This document shows positions 25,560-34,345 of a DNA stretch of 64,000 bases, in pieces. The notes beneath the pieces are model-generated. The model was not told the DNA's origin and searched no databases. It saw nothing but the letters and a program-made list of their open reading frames with translations. Where the stretch lies: positions 1-64,000 of the forward strand of contig NZ_AUCV01000035.1 in NCBI RefSeq assembly GCF_000429945.1, written 5' to 3'. Made by a program: the position numbers and the translations under genes. Positions within the stretch are counted from its first letter, which is position 1, and the number at the start of each line of letters is the position of its first letter. Source of the DNA: Desulfogranum japonicum DSM 18378. Its GTDB lineage: Bacteria > Desulfobacterota > Desulfobulbia > Desulfobulbales > Desulfobulbaceae.

Positions 25560-25591
25560 ACAAGAGGACAGGTTAGCACCTGTCCTCTTGT
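25560..25591 (-). terminator. Strong hairpin after the DASS gene
   Basis: ACAAGAGGACAGGT and its exact inverse flank the four-base loop TAGC: a 14-bp perfect stem starting 10 bp after the stop codon of the SLC13 gene. There is no proper U-run, so it may attenuate rather than stop transcription into nhaD. Confidence 0.6.
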
Positions 25592-25601
25592 CCACGAGCA
25601 A

Positions 25602-27092
25602 TCACATTATTTTGGGTACATACACTTCCATGCCCATTAAAGGCCAGATGACCGTGACAGCCAGCCAGGTAATAGCAATGAGCATTATGCTTGCAGGTAC
25701 ACCCCACAAAAAGAACTCACCTGGAGTGAACTGTTTGGAACTGTAGGCGATGGCATTAGGTGCAGCGCCGACCAGTAAAAGGAACGGCATACCGGCTACG
25801 ATGAGTGATGAAAAGAGAATTACTTCACCGGCAACCCCAAGATAAGGCGCGATGACAAGGGCTACAGGTAAGGAAATGGCTATGGCTGCCACATTCATGA
25901 TGAAGTTGGTCATTATCATTACAAAGAAAGCCATACCCAGGATAAACACGATGGGGGGTGAATTCTGAAACAGAACCAGCCAATTCACAGCCAGCCATTT
26001 TGCTGCCCCGGTTTCCCAGAGACAAAAACCAATGGACATGGCACCGGCAAAAAGCAGGATAATATTCCAGGGGATTTCCTCCAAGTCATCCAGGCTGAGA
26101 ATATTGAAGACAAAGAAGGCGATGGTGGACAGCAAAAGAACCCCTGTCTTGTCCAGGCCACCTAGTGCAGGGATAAAGTTTTTCAGTGCAATAACCAGAA
26201 TGGTTAGCACAACAATAGTTGCCGTTAGAATTTCCTGTCTACTCCAGGCACCAAGCTCTTTGTACATCCGTTTTGATTTTTCTTTTAACCCCGGAATACT
26301 GGCTTGTTCAGGCTTGAGAAACACCATCATGAATCCCCACAGTAAAAAGGTCATCAGCCAACCAATGGGGAACATATAGGCAGTGAGTTGAAAAAAGCTT
26401 ATATCCACATGCATAATGTCTTTGTAAAAGCCGAGTGCAACTGCACCACGGGCAGCACCAAGCAAGGTGATAATGGAGCCTGCACCTGCTACATAGGCCA
26501 TACCTATAAACAATGCCTTGCCAAATTTGGTGGGCTGATCTTCATCACTATACAGGGCGTGGATCGCCATGAGCAGGGGAAACATGGTGGCAGCCACGGC
26601 AGTATGCGCCATGACATGTGTCAGGGCCGCGGTCATGACAAAACAGCCCAAAAGAATCATGCTGGTTTTTTCACCGACAATGGAAAGCATTTTATAGGCA
26701 ATGCGTTTAGTCAGGCCGGTTTTTGTAAACACCATACCTATGACAATGGATCCAAAAATAAACAGAACAGAGGGATCCATGAAATCCTTGAATGCCACCT
26801 TGGGAGACCTGATCAGAAAAAGTGCCTGCAGGGCTCCTATGGTCAGACTGGTTATGCCGATTGGAACCACCTCAAATACCCACCAGACTGCTGCAAGGCA
26901 GAAGACTGCAAGGGCTCCCTTGGCCTCTTTACTCAGGACAAAATGTTCTCCCATGGGATCCACTGCATCGGGCCAGGGGGGACAATAATAGACAAAGAAA
27001 AAAGCTCCTATTCCAAGTAACAAAAAGAAGAGTCGCTTCCAATCAAACTTCTTTTTCGCCTCCGGGAGGCTGATGGTTTCTGATGCTGTCAT
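25602..27092 (-). CDS. SLC13/DASS sodium:anion symporter
   Basis: 496 aa from the ATG at 27092 (GGAAGG upstream; a GTG three codons earlier is possible). About 12-13 membrane segments; SLC13 features: VVPIGITSLTIGALQALFL, TALTHVMAHTAVAATMFPLL, AGAGSIITLLGAARG (the SNT-like hairpin region is altered, GSIITLLGAAR) and the second site TNFIMNVAAIAISLP. It imports a dicarboxylate or sulfate with Na+. In sulfate reducers some DASS members carry sulfate, but the anion cannot be read from sequence. It lies 14 nt after the CBS gene. Confidence 0.87.
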   Translation of the reverse strand: MTASETISLPEAKKKFDWKRLFFLLLGIGAFFFVYYCPPWPDAVDPMGEHFVLSKEAKGALAVFCLAAVWWVFEVVPIGITSLTIGALQALFLIRSPKVAFKDFMDPSVLFIFGSIVIGMVFTKTGLTKRIAYKMLSIVGEKTSMILLGCFVMTAALTHVMAHTAVAATMFPLLMAIHALYSDEDQPTKFGKALFIGMAYVAGAGSIITLLGAARGAVALGFYKDIMHVDISFFQLTAYMFPIGWLMTFLLWGFMMVFLKPEQASIPGLKEKSKRMYKELGAWSRQEILTATIVVLTILVIALKNFIPALGGLDKTGVLLLSTIAFFVFNILSLDDLEEIPWNIILLFAGAMSIGFCLWETGAAKWLAVNWLVLFQNSPPIVFILGMAFFVMIMTNFIMNVAAIAISLPVALVIAPYLGVAGEVILFSSLIVAGMPFLLLVGAAPNAIAYSSKQFTPGEFFLWGVPASIMLIAITWLAVTVIWPLMGMEVYVPKIM

Positions 27093-27106
27093 TTCTCTCA
27101 CCTTCC

Positions 27107-27646
27107 TTATTCAACACCTGGCAATTTGCAGTATGTGTTGCACATTGCCAGGAATATTTCTTCACATCGTAGGACACCGAGAACAGTGCCGTTTTCCTTT
27201 ACCGGAACGATAGACTCCTTGTGCTTGGACATCAGCACCAGCGCATTAAGTAGATGTGTATCAGGAGTCAGGACAAGATCAATTGGGTGCAGCAATGGTT
27301 TGACGATTCTGTTTCTATTTTTACCGCACTCTAAAAAAGTGGATTCTTCTAGCAGGAAAGCCAGATCTGTGAAATCAGCCGTTTTCCCGTCAAATTTTTC
27401 CACCTTGGTTTCACTGAGAAGATGAGGGGCAAGGCCCTTCATAATATCCACAATGGATAATTTGCCGACCAGCTGGTCAGCATCATTGACCACCAGTAAC
27501 ACCTTCTGGCGCACTTTTTCGCTACCGTCAGCCTGGATCTCTTTACAAGATGCAATTGCCTCATCCAATGTTGCGTTTTCATTGATATGGGGATACTTCT
27601 CCAGGGCGATTACAAGCTCCCTTATTGTTGCGGGTTCCTGATCCAT
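27107..27646 (-). CDS. Tandem CBS-domain protein
   Basis: 179 aa with two CBS motifs (about 10-80, QKVLLVVNDADQLVGKLSIVDIM; and 110-172, SIVPVKENGTVLGVLRCEEIF). CBS pairs bind adenine nucleotides and regulate channels, transporters or kinases. AGGAGG precedes the ATG. It is translated just upstream of the SLC13 gene, so it probably gates or regulates that transporter according to energy charge. A candidate sigma-54 promoter lies 38-54 nt upstream of the start. Confidence 0.85.
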   Translation of the reverse strand: MDQEPATIRELVIALEKYPHINENATLDEAIASCKEIQADGSEKVRQKVLLVVNDADQLVGKLSIVDIMKGLAPHLLSETKVEKFDGKTADFTDLAFLLEESTFLECGKNRNRIVKPLLHPIDLVLTPDTHLLNALVLMSKHKESIVPVKENGTVLGVLRCEEIFLAMCNTYCKLPGVE

Positions 27647-27683
27647 ACGTTTCTCCTCCTAACCTTGTTATGCACCCTTTCAT

Positions 27684-27700
27684 GAGCAAACAGTTCACCT
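27684..27700 (-). promoter_or_regulatory. Candidate sigma-54 promoter for CBS-DASS operon
   Basis: On the reverse strand AGGTGAACTGTTTGCTC keeps the GG-N10-GC spacing of sigma-54 promoters, with a good -12 half (TTTGCT) and a weaker -24 half (AGGTGA for TGGCAC). It lies 38 nt upstream of the start codon, leaving a short leader with the ribosome site. Confidence 0.4.
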
Positions 27701-27780
27701 GTCCGGGTTCTGGAAACAGACCCGTTTACGTATTTTCAATATGTTAGAGACAGGGAATTGTCAGTAAAAGGGTATGTTTT

Positions 27781-28221
27781 TTACCAGCTTTTACTTTTAA
27801 GAATGTGCTTTACCTCTTCAGCGGATTTCTCTTCCAAAGCTGTCATTCTGTCTTGCTTTGCTTTGCGAATTTTTTCCATGAGCACATTGAGATCAACAGG
27901 TTTCTCCAGATAATCACTTGCCCCATGCTTCATGGCCTCAATGCCACTGTGCACAGTGGCATGGCCGGTCAGCATAATGACCTCTATATCTGGACGGATC
28001 TTTTTCATCTGGATAAGGGTTTGTAAGCCATCTATACCGGGCATGGCCAGATCAACAACCGCAACATCGATGTTTTTATCATCAATCGATGCCAGGGCCT
28101 CTTCGCCGCTGGTCACTGCAGTAACCTTCAACCCTCTTGTTTCAAGCCTCTGGGACATGAGTTCGATAAAATCAGTTTCATCATCCACCAGCATGACCTT
28201 CGTTGCTAATTGACACTCCAT
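27781..28221 (-). CDS. Response regulator, receiver domain only
   Basis: 146 aa from the ATG at 28221 (GGAG 10 nt upstream). Receiver features: MLVDDETDF, phospho-Asp in DVAVVDLAMPGIDGLQT, VIMLTGHAT, SDYLEKPVDLN, then a 25-residue charged tail (EEKSAEEVKHILKS). No DNA-binding domain. It is very like the receiver of the fusion protein encoded just upstream and the one at 19634-20011, pointing to duplication within one signalling family. Confidence 0.86.
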   Translation of the reverse strand: MECQLATKVMLVDDETDFIELMSQRLETRGLKVTAVTSGEEALASIDDKNIDVAVVDLAMPGIDGLQTLIQMKKIRPDIEVIMLTGHATVHSGIEAMKHGASDYLEKPVDLNVLMEKIRKAKQDRMTALEEKSAEEVKHILKSKSW

Positions 28222-28478
28222 TGTATGTCTTCTCCATGTAAGGGTTAGCCCGTGTTTCCCACGTCTGTTTTTACTGCAGCAGCGAGACACCGGAATACAA
28301 ACAGCATGAGGCTACTGTTAAAGTCCGGCGCAAAGCTGATGGAGTAAACTCCGTCCGACATTACCATAACCAGTCACAGGGGTATGATGTATACGGTATG
28401 GTATACTTTCATACTATAATTCATCGCACTCCCTGGATACAGAGTACATCAGAACATGAGCAAACCGGATTACTCTCT

Positions 28479-29696
28479 TCAAAGATTTGCGACTTTCATG
28501 GCCGCTACCTTTTTATACGCTTCATCAATGACTGCTGTTAACTCAACAATATCTACAGGCTTCTGCAGATAGGCAAAGGCACCGAGTTCCATACAGGTCT
28601 TTCGATCATCCTCGGACCCATGTCCGGTTAGAATAATAACTTCAACCTCTGGTTTAATTTCCTTGGTTTTCTGCAGCACCTCAACCCCATGCATGCCTGG
28701 CATTTTTAAATCCAGTACCATCACATCCGGTGTCTCGGAATCAAGTAAATCAACAGCCTGTTCCCCATCAAAAACAGGGTAACTGCCATAATTTCTCGTG
28801 TTAAGACGCTCTGAAAGAGTCTGGACAAATTCCTGCTCATCATCCACCAGTAAAACCTTGGGGGGCAGTTTAAAATCGTGGTCGCGATATATGGAAGAGT
28901 GATAGTCTTTCCCTGCAACCACATCCACATTCGCCACACCGCTTACATTTTTTGCCGCCTGGCTCAGCTGCTTTGCTGCATGTTCAAAGCTGTGCACACT
29001 TTTATTGATTGTGATCGTCACGCGAGAATTAATGCACCGAACATCATTGGTATAGCCTTTTTCCAGTAAGTTGAGCTCTACGCGGGCAGCAAGTTGCATA
29101 TCTGTTACAGCTTGCATTGACTCAGCACTTTCAAGGACTGCCGGCTTGCGATAATTTTCCACTATCAGCTGTACTGCCTCAGCGGTACTGGTGGATCCCA
29201 TGGGAATAAAGATATCGTACTGTGAACGGTCATTGACCGGGTTTAGATGAAGAAAAGCTACCAGGTCACAGACACTGGCATCACTCTTTTTTATTGCTTT
29301 TACAGCTTTTTTTTCAATGAGTCCTTCTTGCATGGCTCGCTGGATGCGACCCTTATGGTCATCAAACAGGCCCACTCGAAGAATATGAGTCACGCTTTGA
29401 GGGATAAGCAGGGAAATTGCGCCTGAAAAGATAGTTCCATTCTCGGCGAGCATTTCCGCTAGGGTGAGTTTTAACCTGGAGAGATTGTTCTCCCGTTCCT
29501 GGGTAAAGCTATTGAATACCGAAGTCGGCCCATACAGGGCTCTCTCTACCTTTTCCTGCTCCAGTTGATATATTTCCGCTGTTTTCCGGATCACATCTCT
29601 ATCCTGAACGATTCGGTACCCTGTTACTGCTGCGAGTTGCTCACGCACATCTTTTTCCAGGGAAAAAAGATTGTAAAACAATGCAATCGAGGACAT
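28479..29696 (-). CDS. Degenerate cytidylate-kinase-like / BON-like / receiver fusion protein
   Basis: 405 aa from the ATG at 29696 (AGGAGG 5 nt before). Residues 1-190 follow the cytidylate-kinase-like fold (LAAVTGYRIVQDRDVI, then ILRVGLFDDHKGRIQRAMQE, KAIKKSDASVCDLVAFLH) but the usual P-loop GSGG is replaced by YNLFSLEK. Residues about 195-275 resemble a BON domain (DMQLAARVELNLLEKGYTND, VTITINKSVHSFEHA, GVANVDVVAG). Residues 285-400 are a receiver (LLVDDEQEF, DVMVLDLKMPG, YLQKPVD). The kinase part is probably a non-catalytic sensor. It lies behind a sigma-54 promoter and phased upstream sites. Confidence 0.75.
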   Translation of the reverse strand: MSSIALFYNLFSLEKDVREQLAAVTGYRIVQDRDVIRKTAEIYQLEQEKVERALYGPTSVFNSFTQERENNLSRLKLTLAEMLAENGTIFSGAISLLIPQSVTHILRVGLFDDHKGRIQRAMQEGLIEKKAVKAIKKSDASVCDLVAFLHLNPVNDRSQYDIFIPMGSTSTAEAVQLIVENYRKPAVLESAESMQAVTDMQLAARVELNLLEKGYTNDVRCINSRVTITINKSVHSFEHAAKQLSQAAKNVSGVANVDVVAGKDYHSSIYRDHDFKLPPKVLLVDDEQEFVQTLSERLNTRNYGSYPVFDGEQAVDLLDSETPDVMVLDLKMPGMHGVEVLQKTKEIKPEVEVIILTGHGSEDDRKTCMELGAFAYLQKPVDIVELTAVIDEAYKKVAAMKVANL

Positions 29697-29750
29697 AGCC
29701 ACCTCCTGTTATTATATTATCCGTCAGGGTGTTTCTTTTGCCCTCCCATT

Positions 29751-29766
29751 TGCATGTCTTATGCCA
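29751..29766 (-). promoter_or_regulatory. Sigma-54 promoter of the fusion gene
   Basis: Reverse strand TGGCATAAGACATGCA: GG and GC ten bases apart, one mismatch in the -24 block (TGGCAT) and ATGC at -12. The predicted start at about 29739 leaves a 43-nt leader carrying AGGAGG. The phased sites at 29866-29922 lie 100-155 bp upstream of this promoter, the normal distance for a sigma-54 enhancer. Confidence 0.65.
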
Positions 29767-29865
29767 ATACACTTATTGCAAAAATAAAGTTCATAATTTC
29801 AAACATTTAATTAAAAAATTAAAATGAATTGATATTCATTATATTATTCACACCGCCCAACAGAT

Positions 29866-29922
29866 GAAACACAAAGAAACCTTTAGTTTCCATATGTTTC
29901 AACATGTTTCAAAAAGTGAAAC
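29866..29922. promoter_or_regulatory. Helically phased GAAAC/GTTTC upstream activator array
   Basis: GAAAC at 29866 and 29876, then GTTTC at 29886, 29896 and 29906 are spaced exactly 10 bp apart, and a further GAAAC is at 29918. The first four form a nested dyad: TGAAAC, GAAAC, centre, GTTTC, GTTTCA. Half-sites on one face of the helix upstream of a sigma-54 promoter are what a Fis-type activator would bind. The binding protein is unknown. Confidence 0.6.
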
Positions 29923-29938
29923 AACTTTCAAAGCAGAA

Positions 29939-31348
29939 TTATGCTGAAATAGCAGCAAGTTGTAAGTGCTGCTGAAAAAAGGAGCGATATTCATCTTCCC
30001 GATGACTGACATAAATCACTGTGCACAACTTTTCAGCAGCAGCCTGCTCGAGAAAATTAAGAATAGCCATTCGATTGGCGTGATCCAGCCCCAAAGTGGG
30101 CTCATCGAGAACCAGCAATCGGGGGCTTTTTATCAGGGCCCGGCCTATGAGAAGCAGACGCTGTTCACCATAGCTGAGCTGACGGAAAGGAGTTCTCACA
30201 TGGTCGGTCATACCAACTTTATTCAGCCAGAAATGTGCCATGGAAAGTTGCTCCCTGGTTGGATGCCTATACATACCAATGCTATCGAACAGGCCGGAAA
30301 TTATAACCTGCAGGGCACTGCCTGGAATGCGGTGATTCCTGTGTAATTCTGAGCTGACGATGCCCATGTCTTTTTTAATATCCCAAATGGATTCCCCAGT
30401 ACCCCGCTTTCTGCCAAATATATGCAGATTATTTTGATAACACATGGGGTGGTCACCGGTTATCAGCTGTATCAGTGTTGATTTACCGCAGCCATTGGGA
30501 CCAGTGATCAGGGTATGCTCCAACCTGTGGATCGTCAGGTTAATATCTTGAAAAATGGTTTTGCCGCCATAGGAAGCAAATCCGTGACGCAGTTCCACCA
30601 GGGGAACGGCCTGTGTATGAACCGGATCTGTTTCCCTGTTGTTGAAAATATCCTTTGTGGTGGCTGTGAACAGTCTTTCGGCCTGTAGCTGTTTTGCAAT
30701 ATCTGGCAGAACCTGCGCTATTTTTCCCTGCAGGCGCAAGGTTGCATTTTGGATAAGACCACAGTGCGTTGCCCATGCAGGCACATCTTCTAGGGTGTTT
30801 ACAGTAATAATGATGAGTTTTCCCTGGCTAAGCAGTAAAGAAAACAATTTATCAAACTCAGCCCTCGTCTGCCTATCAATGCCTTCGTAAGGATTTTGCA
30901 TGACAAGGCAGTCAACCCCTTTAGAAAGTTCACTCAGCAGGCATAATTTACGAGATTGTCCTGAACTCAATTGTTTGTAACCAGTATCCATGGCTTCAGC
31001 CATGTTGCAGGCAACTATCAGCTCAGTATGCTGCTCCCAATCTTGAATAAAATCCTTTGCCAGGCGGCCGGGGTCCAGTTTATTCATGAAATCAGTATCA
31101 TCATTGCGCAGTTCTTCTTCATAGAGTCTCTGCTGGCTGAAAAAAGAGATATACCCCACGGTTCCTTTTCTTTTTTTTATCGCCCAGGTCCCATCACTTT
31201 TCTGATCACCAACCAGGTCTGCAAAGGCATCTATCCCAGATCCATTGGCACCAACGATGCACCACCCCTGACCTCCCTGCGCATGAAAAGATGTCACTTC
31301 ACACCCGTGTATTTTACATTTTTCTACTGTTATATTTGCTTTTTCCAT
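29939..31348 (-). CDS. ModF-like double ABC ATPase with dead first domain
   Basis: 469 aa from the ATG at 31348; longer frames overlap the divergent gene at 31452. Two nucleotide-binding domains in the ModF/PhrA style. In domain one the Walker A reads GANGSGIDAF (no Lys) and the Walker B CLVMQNPYEG (no Asp-Glu), while its LSSGQSRK signature remains. Domain two is intact: GPNGCGKST, LSYGEQR, LLVLDEP, and the His switch VSHREDE. No transmembrane partner is encoded nearby. ModF's own role in molybdenum metabolism is not settled. Divergent from the small membrane-anchored protein gene. Confidence 0.8.
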   Translation of the reverse strand: MEKANITVEKCKIHGCEVTSFHAQGGQGWCIVGANGSGIDAFADLVGDQKSDGTWAIKKRKGTVGYISFFSQQRLYEEELRNDDTDFMNKLDPGRLAKDFIQDWEQHTELIVACNMAEAMDTGYKQLSSGQSRKLCLLSELSKGVDCLVMQNPYEGIDRQTRAEFDKLFSLLLSQGKLIIITVNTLEDVPAWATHCGLIQNATLRLQGKIAQVLPDIAKQLQAERLFTATTKDIFNNRETDPVHTQAVPLVELRHGFASYGGKTIFQDINLTIHRLEHTLITGPNGCGKSTLIQLITGDHPMCYQNNLHIFGRKRGTGESIWDIKKDMGIVSSELHRNHRIPGSALQVIISGLFDSIGMYRHPTREQLSMAHFWLNKVGMTDHVRTPFRQLSYGEQRLLLIGRALIKSPRLLVLDEPTLGLDHANRMAILNFLEQAAAEKLCTVIYVSHREDEYRSFFQQHLQLAAISA

Positions 31349-31451
31349 TATTTTTATCTCTGCTAACTGGATTTTCCAATACGTCCTATGCCAATATATA
31401 CTAAGCTGATAAGGCCATAAACAATACAGACTCAAACCACGAGCCCAATCC

Positions 31452-31946
31452 ATGAAACAACATGCCAGAAAAATTATTATTCTGCTCCTTTGCACAGGTA
31501 TCGGTACAGGCCTGTTTTTTTACTGGAACAGTGACAGCAGCATAATTGCCAAAAACATCAAAACTATGGCGGAAATCGCCAGCAAAGAAGGAGAGGAAAA
31601 CGGCATTGCCATGCTAGCTGCAGCGTCAAAAATCAGCGCCTATTTTGACACCTACTGTGATATCGATGCCAGCCCATACGACCTGCCCAGAAGATATCAC
31701 AAAAAGGATGTTTCAGATCAGATTTTTATAATTCGTCAGTCAACGCCTGTCATGTTGGTGCGTGTGGACAATCTTGCCATCAGTGTACAGGACAAACAAG
31801 CCGTAGCCACAGGAACACTGCGAGTGGAGGATTTGCAGGGAGAAGCACAACTGGTGAATGAGCAGGCACTACAGCTTGGTATGAAAAAACGTGATGGTGA
31901 CTGGCTCATTGATGAGGTCACTTTTTTGGAGGGTAGTGTCCAGTAA
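31452..31946 (+). CDS. Membrane-anchored small periplasmic protein, unknown function
   Basis: 164 aa. One N-terminal membrane helix (IIILLLCTGIGTGLFFYW), then a mostly helical and strand region ending DGDWLIDEVTFLEG, which looks like the last strand of a nuclear-transport-factor-2/SnoaL-like fold (mean role: small ligand-binding or scaffold domain). I do not recognise the family. Promoter region shared with the divergent ModF-like gene; a strong hairpin follows the stop codon. Confidence 0.65.
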   Translation: MKQHARKIIILLLCTGIGTGLFFYWNSDSSIIAKNIKTMAEIASKEGEENGIAMLAAASKISAYFDTYCDIDASPYDLPRRYHKKDVSDQIFIIRQSTPVMLVRVDNLAISVQDKQAVATGTLRVEDLQGEAQLVNEQALQLGMKKRDGDWLIDEVTFLEGSVQ

Positions 31947-31961
31947 CAAGTGCAGGCTGAA

Positions 31962-31995
31962 ACAAGGGCCTTTTGGGCTCCTTAAAAGCCCTTGT
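31962..31995. terminator. Hairpin between convergent genes
   Basis: ACAAGGGC...AAAAG pairs with CTTTT...GCCCTTGT: ACAAGGGCCTTTT, a 9-base loop, AAAAGCCCTTGT, about 12 base pairs. It lies between the convergent 31452-31946 and 32032-32988 genes and could end transcription from both sides, though no U-run is obvious. Confidence 0.55.
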
Positions 31996-32031
31996 CAACA
32001 TGCCGATTCATAACATTACTTCCATATCGAG

Positions 32032-32988
32032 TTACTTTTCATCCCAAAGATTTTCCATGGTATAAGGTGATCCCGGTGGCTGCCAGAACGAACCGGTTAC
32101 ATAACGAAAATGGCGATCAAGCGAAGCTATCTGCTCCATATCTTCCTGGTCAAGATCTATGGAAAGGGATTCGATATTTTCTTTGATGCGCTTGGGATTG
32201 ACCGATTTGGGGATAACCACGGTTCCCCTGGTGACGGCCCATTTAATGAGGATCTGCCCAGGTGTGGCTCCATGTTTTGCTGCAACATCTGCAATTACCG
32301 GATGCTTGAGCAGAGACGGTTCATCCGCCCCTTTCATTCTGTCCGGCCTGTCTCCGGAGCCCAAAGGAGCGTAGGCTGTCAGCCGCACATTTTTGTCTGC
32401 ACAATAGGCAAGCATATCCTTTTGCTGCAGAAAAGGATGGAGTTCAATCTGATTCACCGCCGGAGCAATTACGGCTGTTCTCAGTAACTGATCAAGCTTC
32501 TTGATGCTGAAGTTGGAAACTCCGATCGCTCTGACCAGGCCTTTCTTCACACACTCTTCCATGGCCTTCCAGGTTTCACTGATCGGCAGAGCCTCCAGCG
32601 GGAGAAACTCATCTCCACTCTGCGGATAGCCTACTCCAGGTGCAAAAACTACCGGCCAATGGATAAGGAAAAGGTCAAGATATTCGAGGTGCAGATCAGA
32701 CAACGTCTTTTGCAAAGCCGGCAGAACATTTTCAGGGGCATGGGCATCGTTCCAGAGCTTGGAGGTAACCCAGAGGTCTTTACGTGCTATCTGGCCACTA
32801 CGCAATACTTCAGACAGGGCTTCACCAACCTCTGGCTCATTTCCATAGATAGGTGCGCAATCGACATGATTGTACCCCTGTTGTACAGATTCACATACGG
32901 CCCGATACACTTCGCCTTTTTCAGACTTCCAGGTACCAAGCCCGAATACAGGCATTTCCTGCCCGCCGGAAAGTTTGAAGTATTGCAT
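32032..32988 (-). CDS. Aldo/keto reductase
   Basis: 318 aa TIM barrel NAD(P)H oxidoreductase. The catalytic tetrad is in place: Asp44 and Tyr49 in GYNHVDCAPIYGNE, Lys78 in VTSKLWND, His112 in DLFLIHWPV. Signature GLVRAIGVSNFS is present and the C-terminal cofactor motif is VVIPKSVNPKRIKENI. It reduces aldehydes or ketones; substrate not predictable. Length is typical (about 315 aa). It stands alone. Confidence 0.92.
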   Translation of the reverse strand: MQYFKLSGGQEMPVFGLGTWKSEKGEVYRAVCESVQQGYNHVDCAPIYGNEPEVGEALSEVLRSGQIARKDLWVTSKLWNDAHAPENVLPALQKTLSDLHLEYLDLFLIHWPVVFAPGVGYPQSGDEFLPLEALPISETWKAMEECVKKGLVRAIGVSNFSIKKLDQLLRTAVIAPAVNQIELHPFLQQKDMLAYCADKNVRLTAYAPLGSGDRPDRMKGADEPSLLKHPVIADVAAKHGATPGQILIKWAVTRGTVVIPKSVNPKRIKENIESLSIDLDQEDMEQIASLDRHFRYVTGSFWQPPGSPYTMENLWDEK

Positions 32989-33268
32989 GATATCTCCTTA
33001 TGTTAGGGACTATGAGCATGGCCAGAAAAACTTCCACTGACCCTGAAGGGAAAAGCTGAATTGGCAGGGTTTGTCAAAACCTTATTACCTAGGAGAAATA
33101 GGGATATATTTCTTACATGTCAATGGCTGGAAAAGGGGTTTAACCTAAATCAAACACAAGACATATTCAGCTCAGGCAAAGTTTTTTGTCATAACCGTCA
33201 TAGACGAAGCTTTTACGTTTGGCAACGCCTCTTTTATTGATACGGGTTACTACAACCACTTGAAATTT

Positions 33269-33299
33269 TTTTGATAATTATTAATTTCCGCGCCCCTTA
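33269..33299. repeat. Family B terminal motif abutting a stop codon
   Basis: TTTTGATAATTATTAATTTC then CGCGCCCCTTA matches the family B end (TTGGATAATTTATTTTTTCC, GCGCCCTTAA). The final TTA is the TAA stop of the gene 33297-33911 on the reverse strand. The rest of the 308-bp gap (32989-33296) has no gene or other repeat I can support. Confidence 0.5.
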
Positions 33300-33911
33300 C
33301 TTGAACACTGCATCAACGCTCTGCTGCTGAAGAACTGTGTTTATCTCTTTAATTCGATAAATAGTGGCCTGCAGATCATTCTGATCCCCGGGCAGGGTCG
33401 GCAACAAAGCCTGAAGGTACTCTTGCTCGAGGCGGGAGAGTTGACGCAGGGTCAGTTGGAAATTGGACCTGGTGCGGTAGTGATTTCGAATAAGATCCTC
33501 AATGGTTTCTCCCTCTGCGTCGAGAAGTTGGGAAAAGTGTTCGACCAATCCTTCCACCCATTGCCGATAAAGGGGGAGAACTTCCTGTTTGAGTTCCTTC
33601 GCCTCTGAAAGTAATGCATCAATCTGAGGTGCCCCCCCTCCATCCACAGCATCATAAGCAGCATCCAGCGCCAGATCACGGGTGATCATCCAGTTTCTGG
33701 CAAAATTTTTTACCCCTGTCTTATACTCCTTCATCTTCATGGCAAAAAAGACGAAAAAGACCGGAACCAGAATCATCCACAAAGGAGGTTTAGGCTTATC
33801 GATAACCTGACGGGCCAGCTGATTCGCCAGCATCTGCTCATGGGTAAACAGCAGGTCACGTTTTTCAGCAATGGTGGGTGCAACCACCTCTTTCCCTGTA
33901 CGTTTGCTCAT
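33297..33911 (-). CDS. Single-pass membrane protein with helical cytoplasmic domain, unknown
   Basis: 204 aa. A soluble start, one membrane helix (PLWMILVPVFFVFFAM, about 43-58), then about 140 charged, largely helical residues likely to form a coiled coil (KELKQEVLPLYRQWVEGLVE). I do not recognise the fold. It overlaps the following small membrane protein gene by 4 nt and lies downstream of the YeiH-type exporter in the same direction, so an accessory role in that transport system is possible. Confidence 0.6.
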   Translation of the reverse strand: MSKRTGKEVVAPTIAEKRDLLFTHEQMLANQLARQVIDKPKPPLWMILVPVFFVFFAMKMKEYKTGVKNFARNWMITRDLALDAAYDAVDGGGAPQIDALLSEAKELKQEVLPLYRQWVEGLVEHFSQLLDAEGETIEDLIRNHYRTRSNFQLTLRQLSRLEQEYLQALLPTLPGDQNDLQATIYRIKEINTVLQQQSVDAVFK

Positions 33912-34147
33912 CTGTCCAGGGCAATCTCAAGATAGTGCTCACCCTCTGCCACCTGCTCAACATCGGTGTAATAGTAACGGGATGGATCAATGCCGTTTTG
34001 GTCGAGATAGCTGTGCATTTGAGCAAGAATAGGTACCTGGCTGGTAACCACAGGCAGCAATCCGTATACAAACAGTAACACCCCGCTCAGTATCACTATC
34101 ATGCGTATAATTCTGTTGGGCAATGAAGCTTGATTAATGGATTCCAT
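33908..34147 (-). CDS. Small membrane protein, unknown
   Basis: 79 aa from the ATG at 34147; a TTG 16 codons earlier is less likely. One hydrophobic segment (IIRMIVILSGVLLFVYGLLPVV) followed by a short acidic exported or cytoplasmic tail. Overlaps the gene 33297-33911 by 4 nt. I do not recognise it. It lies 199 nt after the YeiH gene and may belong to its operon. Confidence 0.5.
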   Translation of the reverse strand: MESINQASLPNRIIRMIVILSGVLLFVYGLLPVVTSQVPILAQMHSYLDQNGIDPSRYYYTDVEQVAEGEHYLEIALDR

Positions 34148-34345
34148 AATATTTGAGTAGAAAAAATGTCTGCTGAATATAACCAGTGAGCGCAATCCCC
34201 CTTGAAGAATAAAATTTTTCGTTCAAGATCAAGGATGCGAAAAAAAGTACCCAAGGCATATGAATTCGAGGGTAATTTTTTTCGCATAACAAAGAGATGA
34301 GACGCTAAAACAAGTATTCAAAAAGTTCTTTACAGCGTAACCCGG

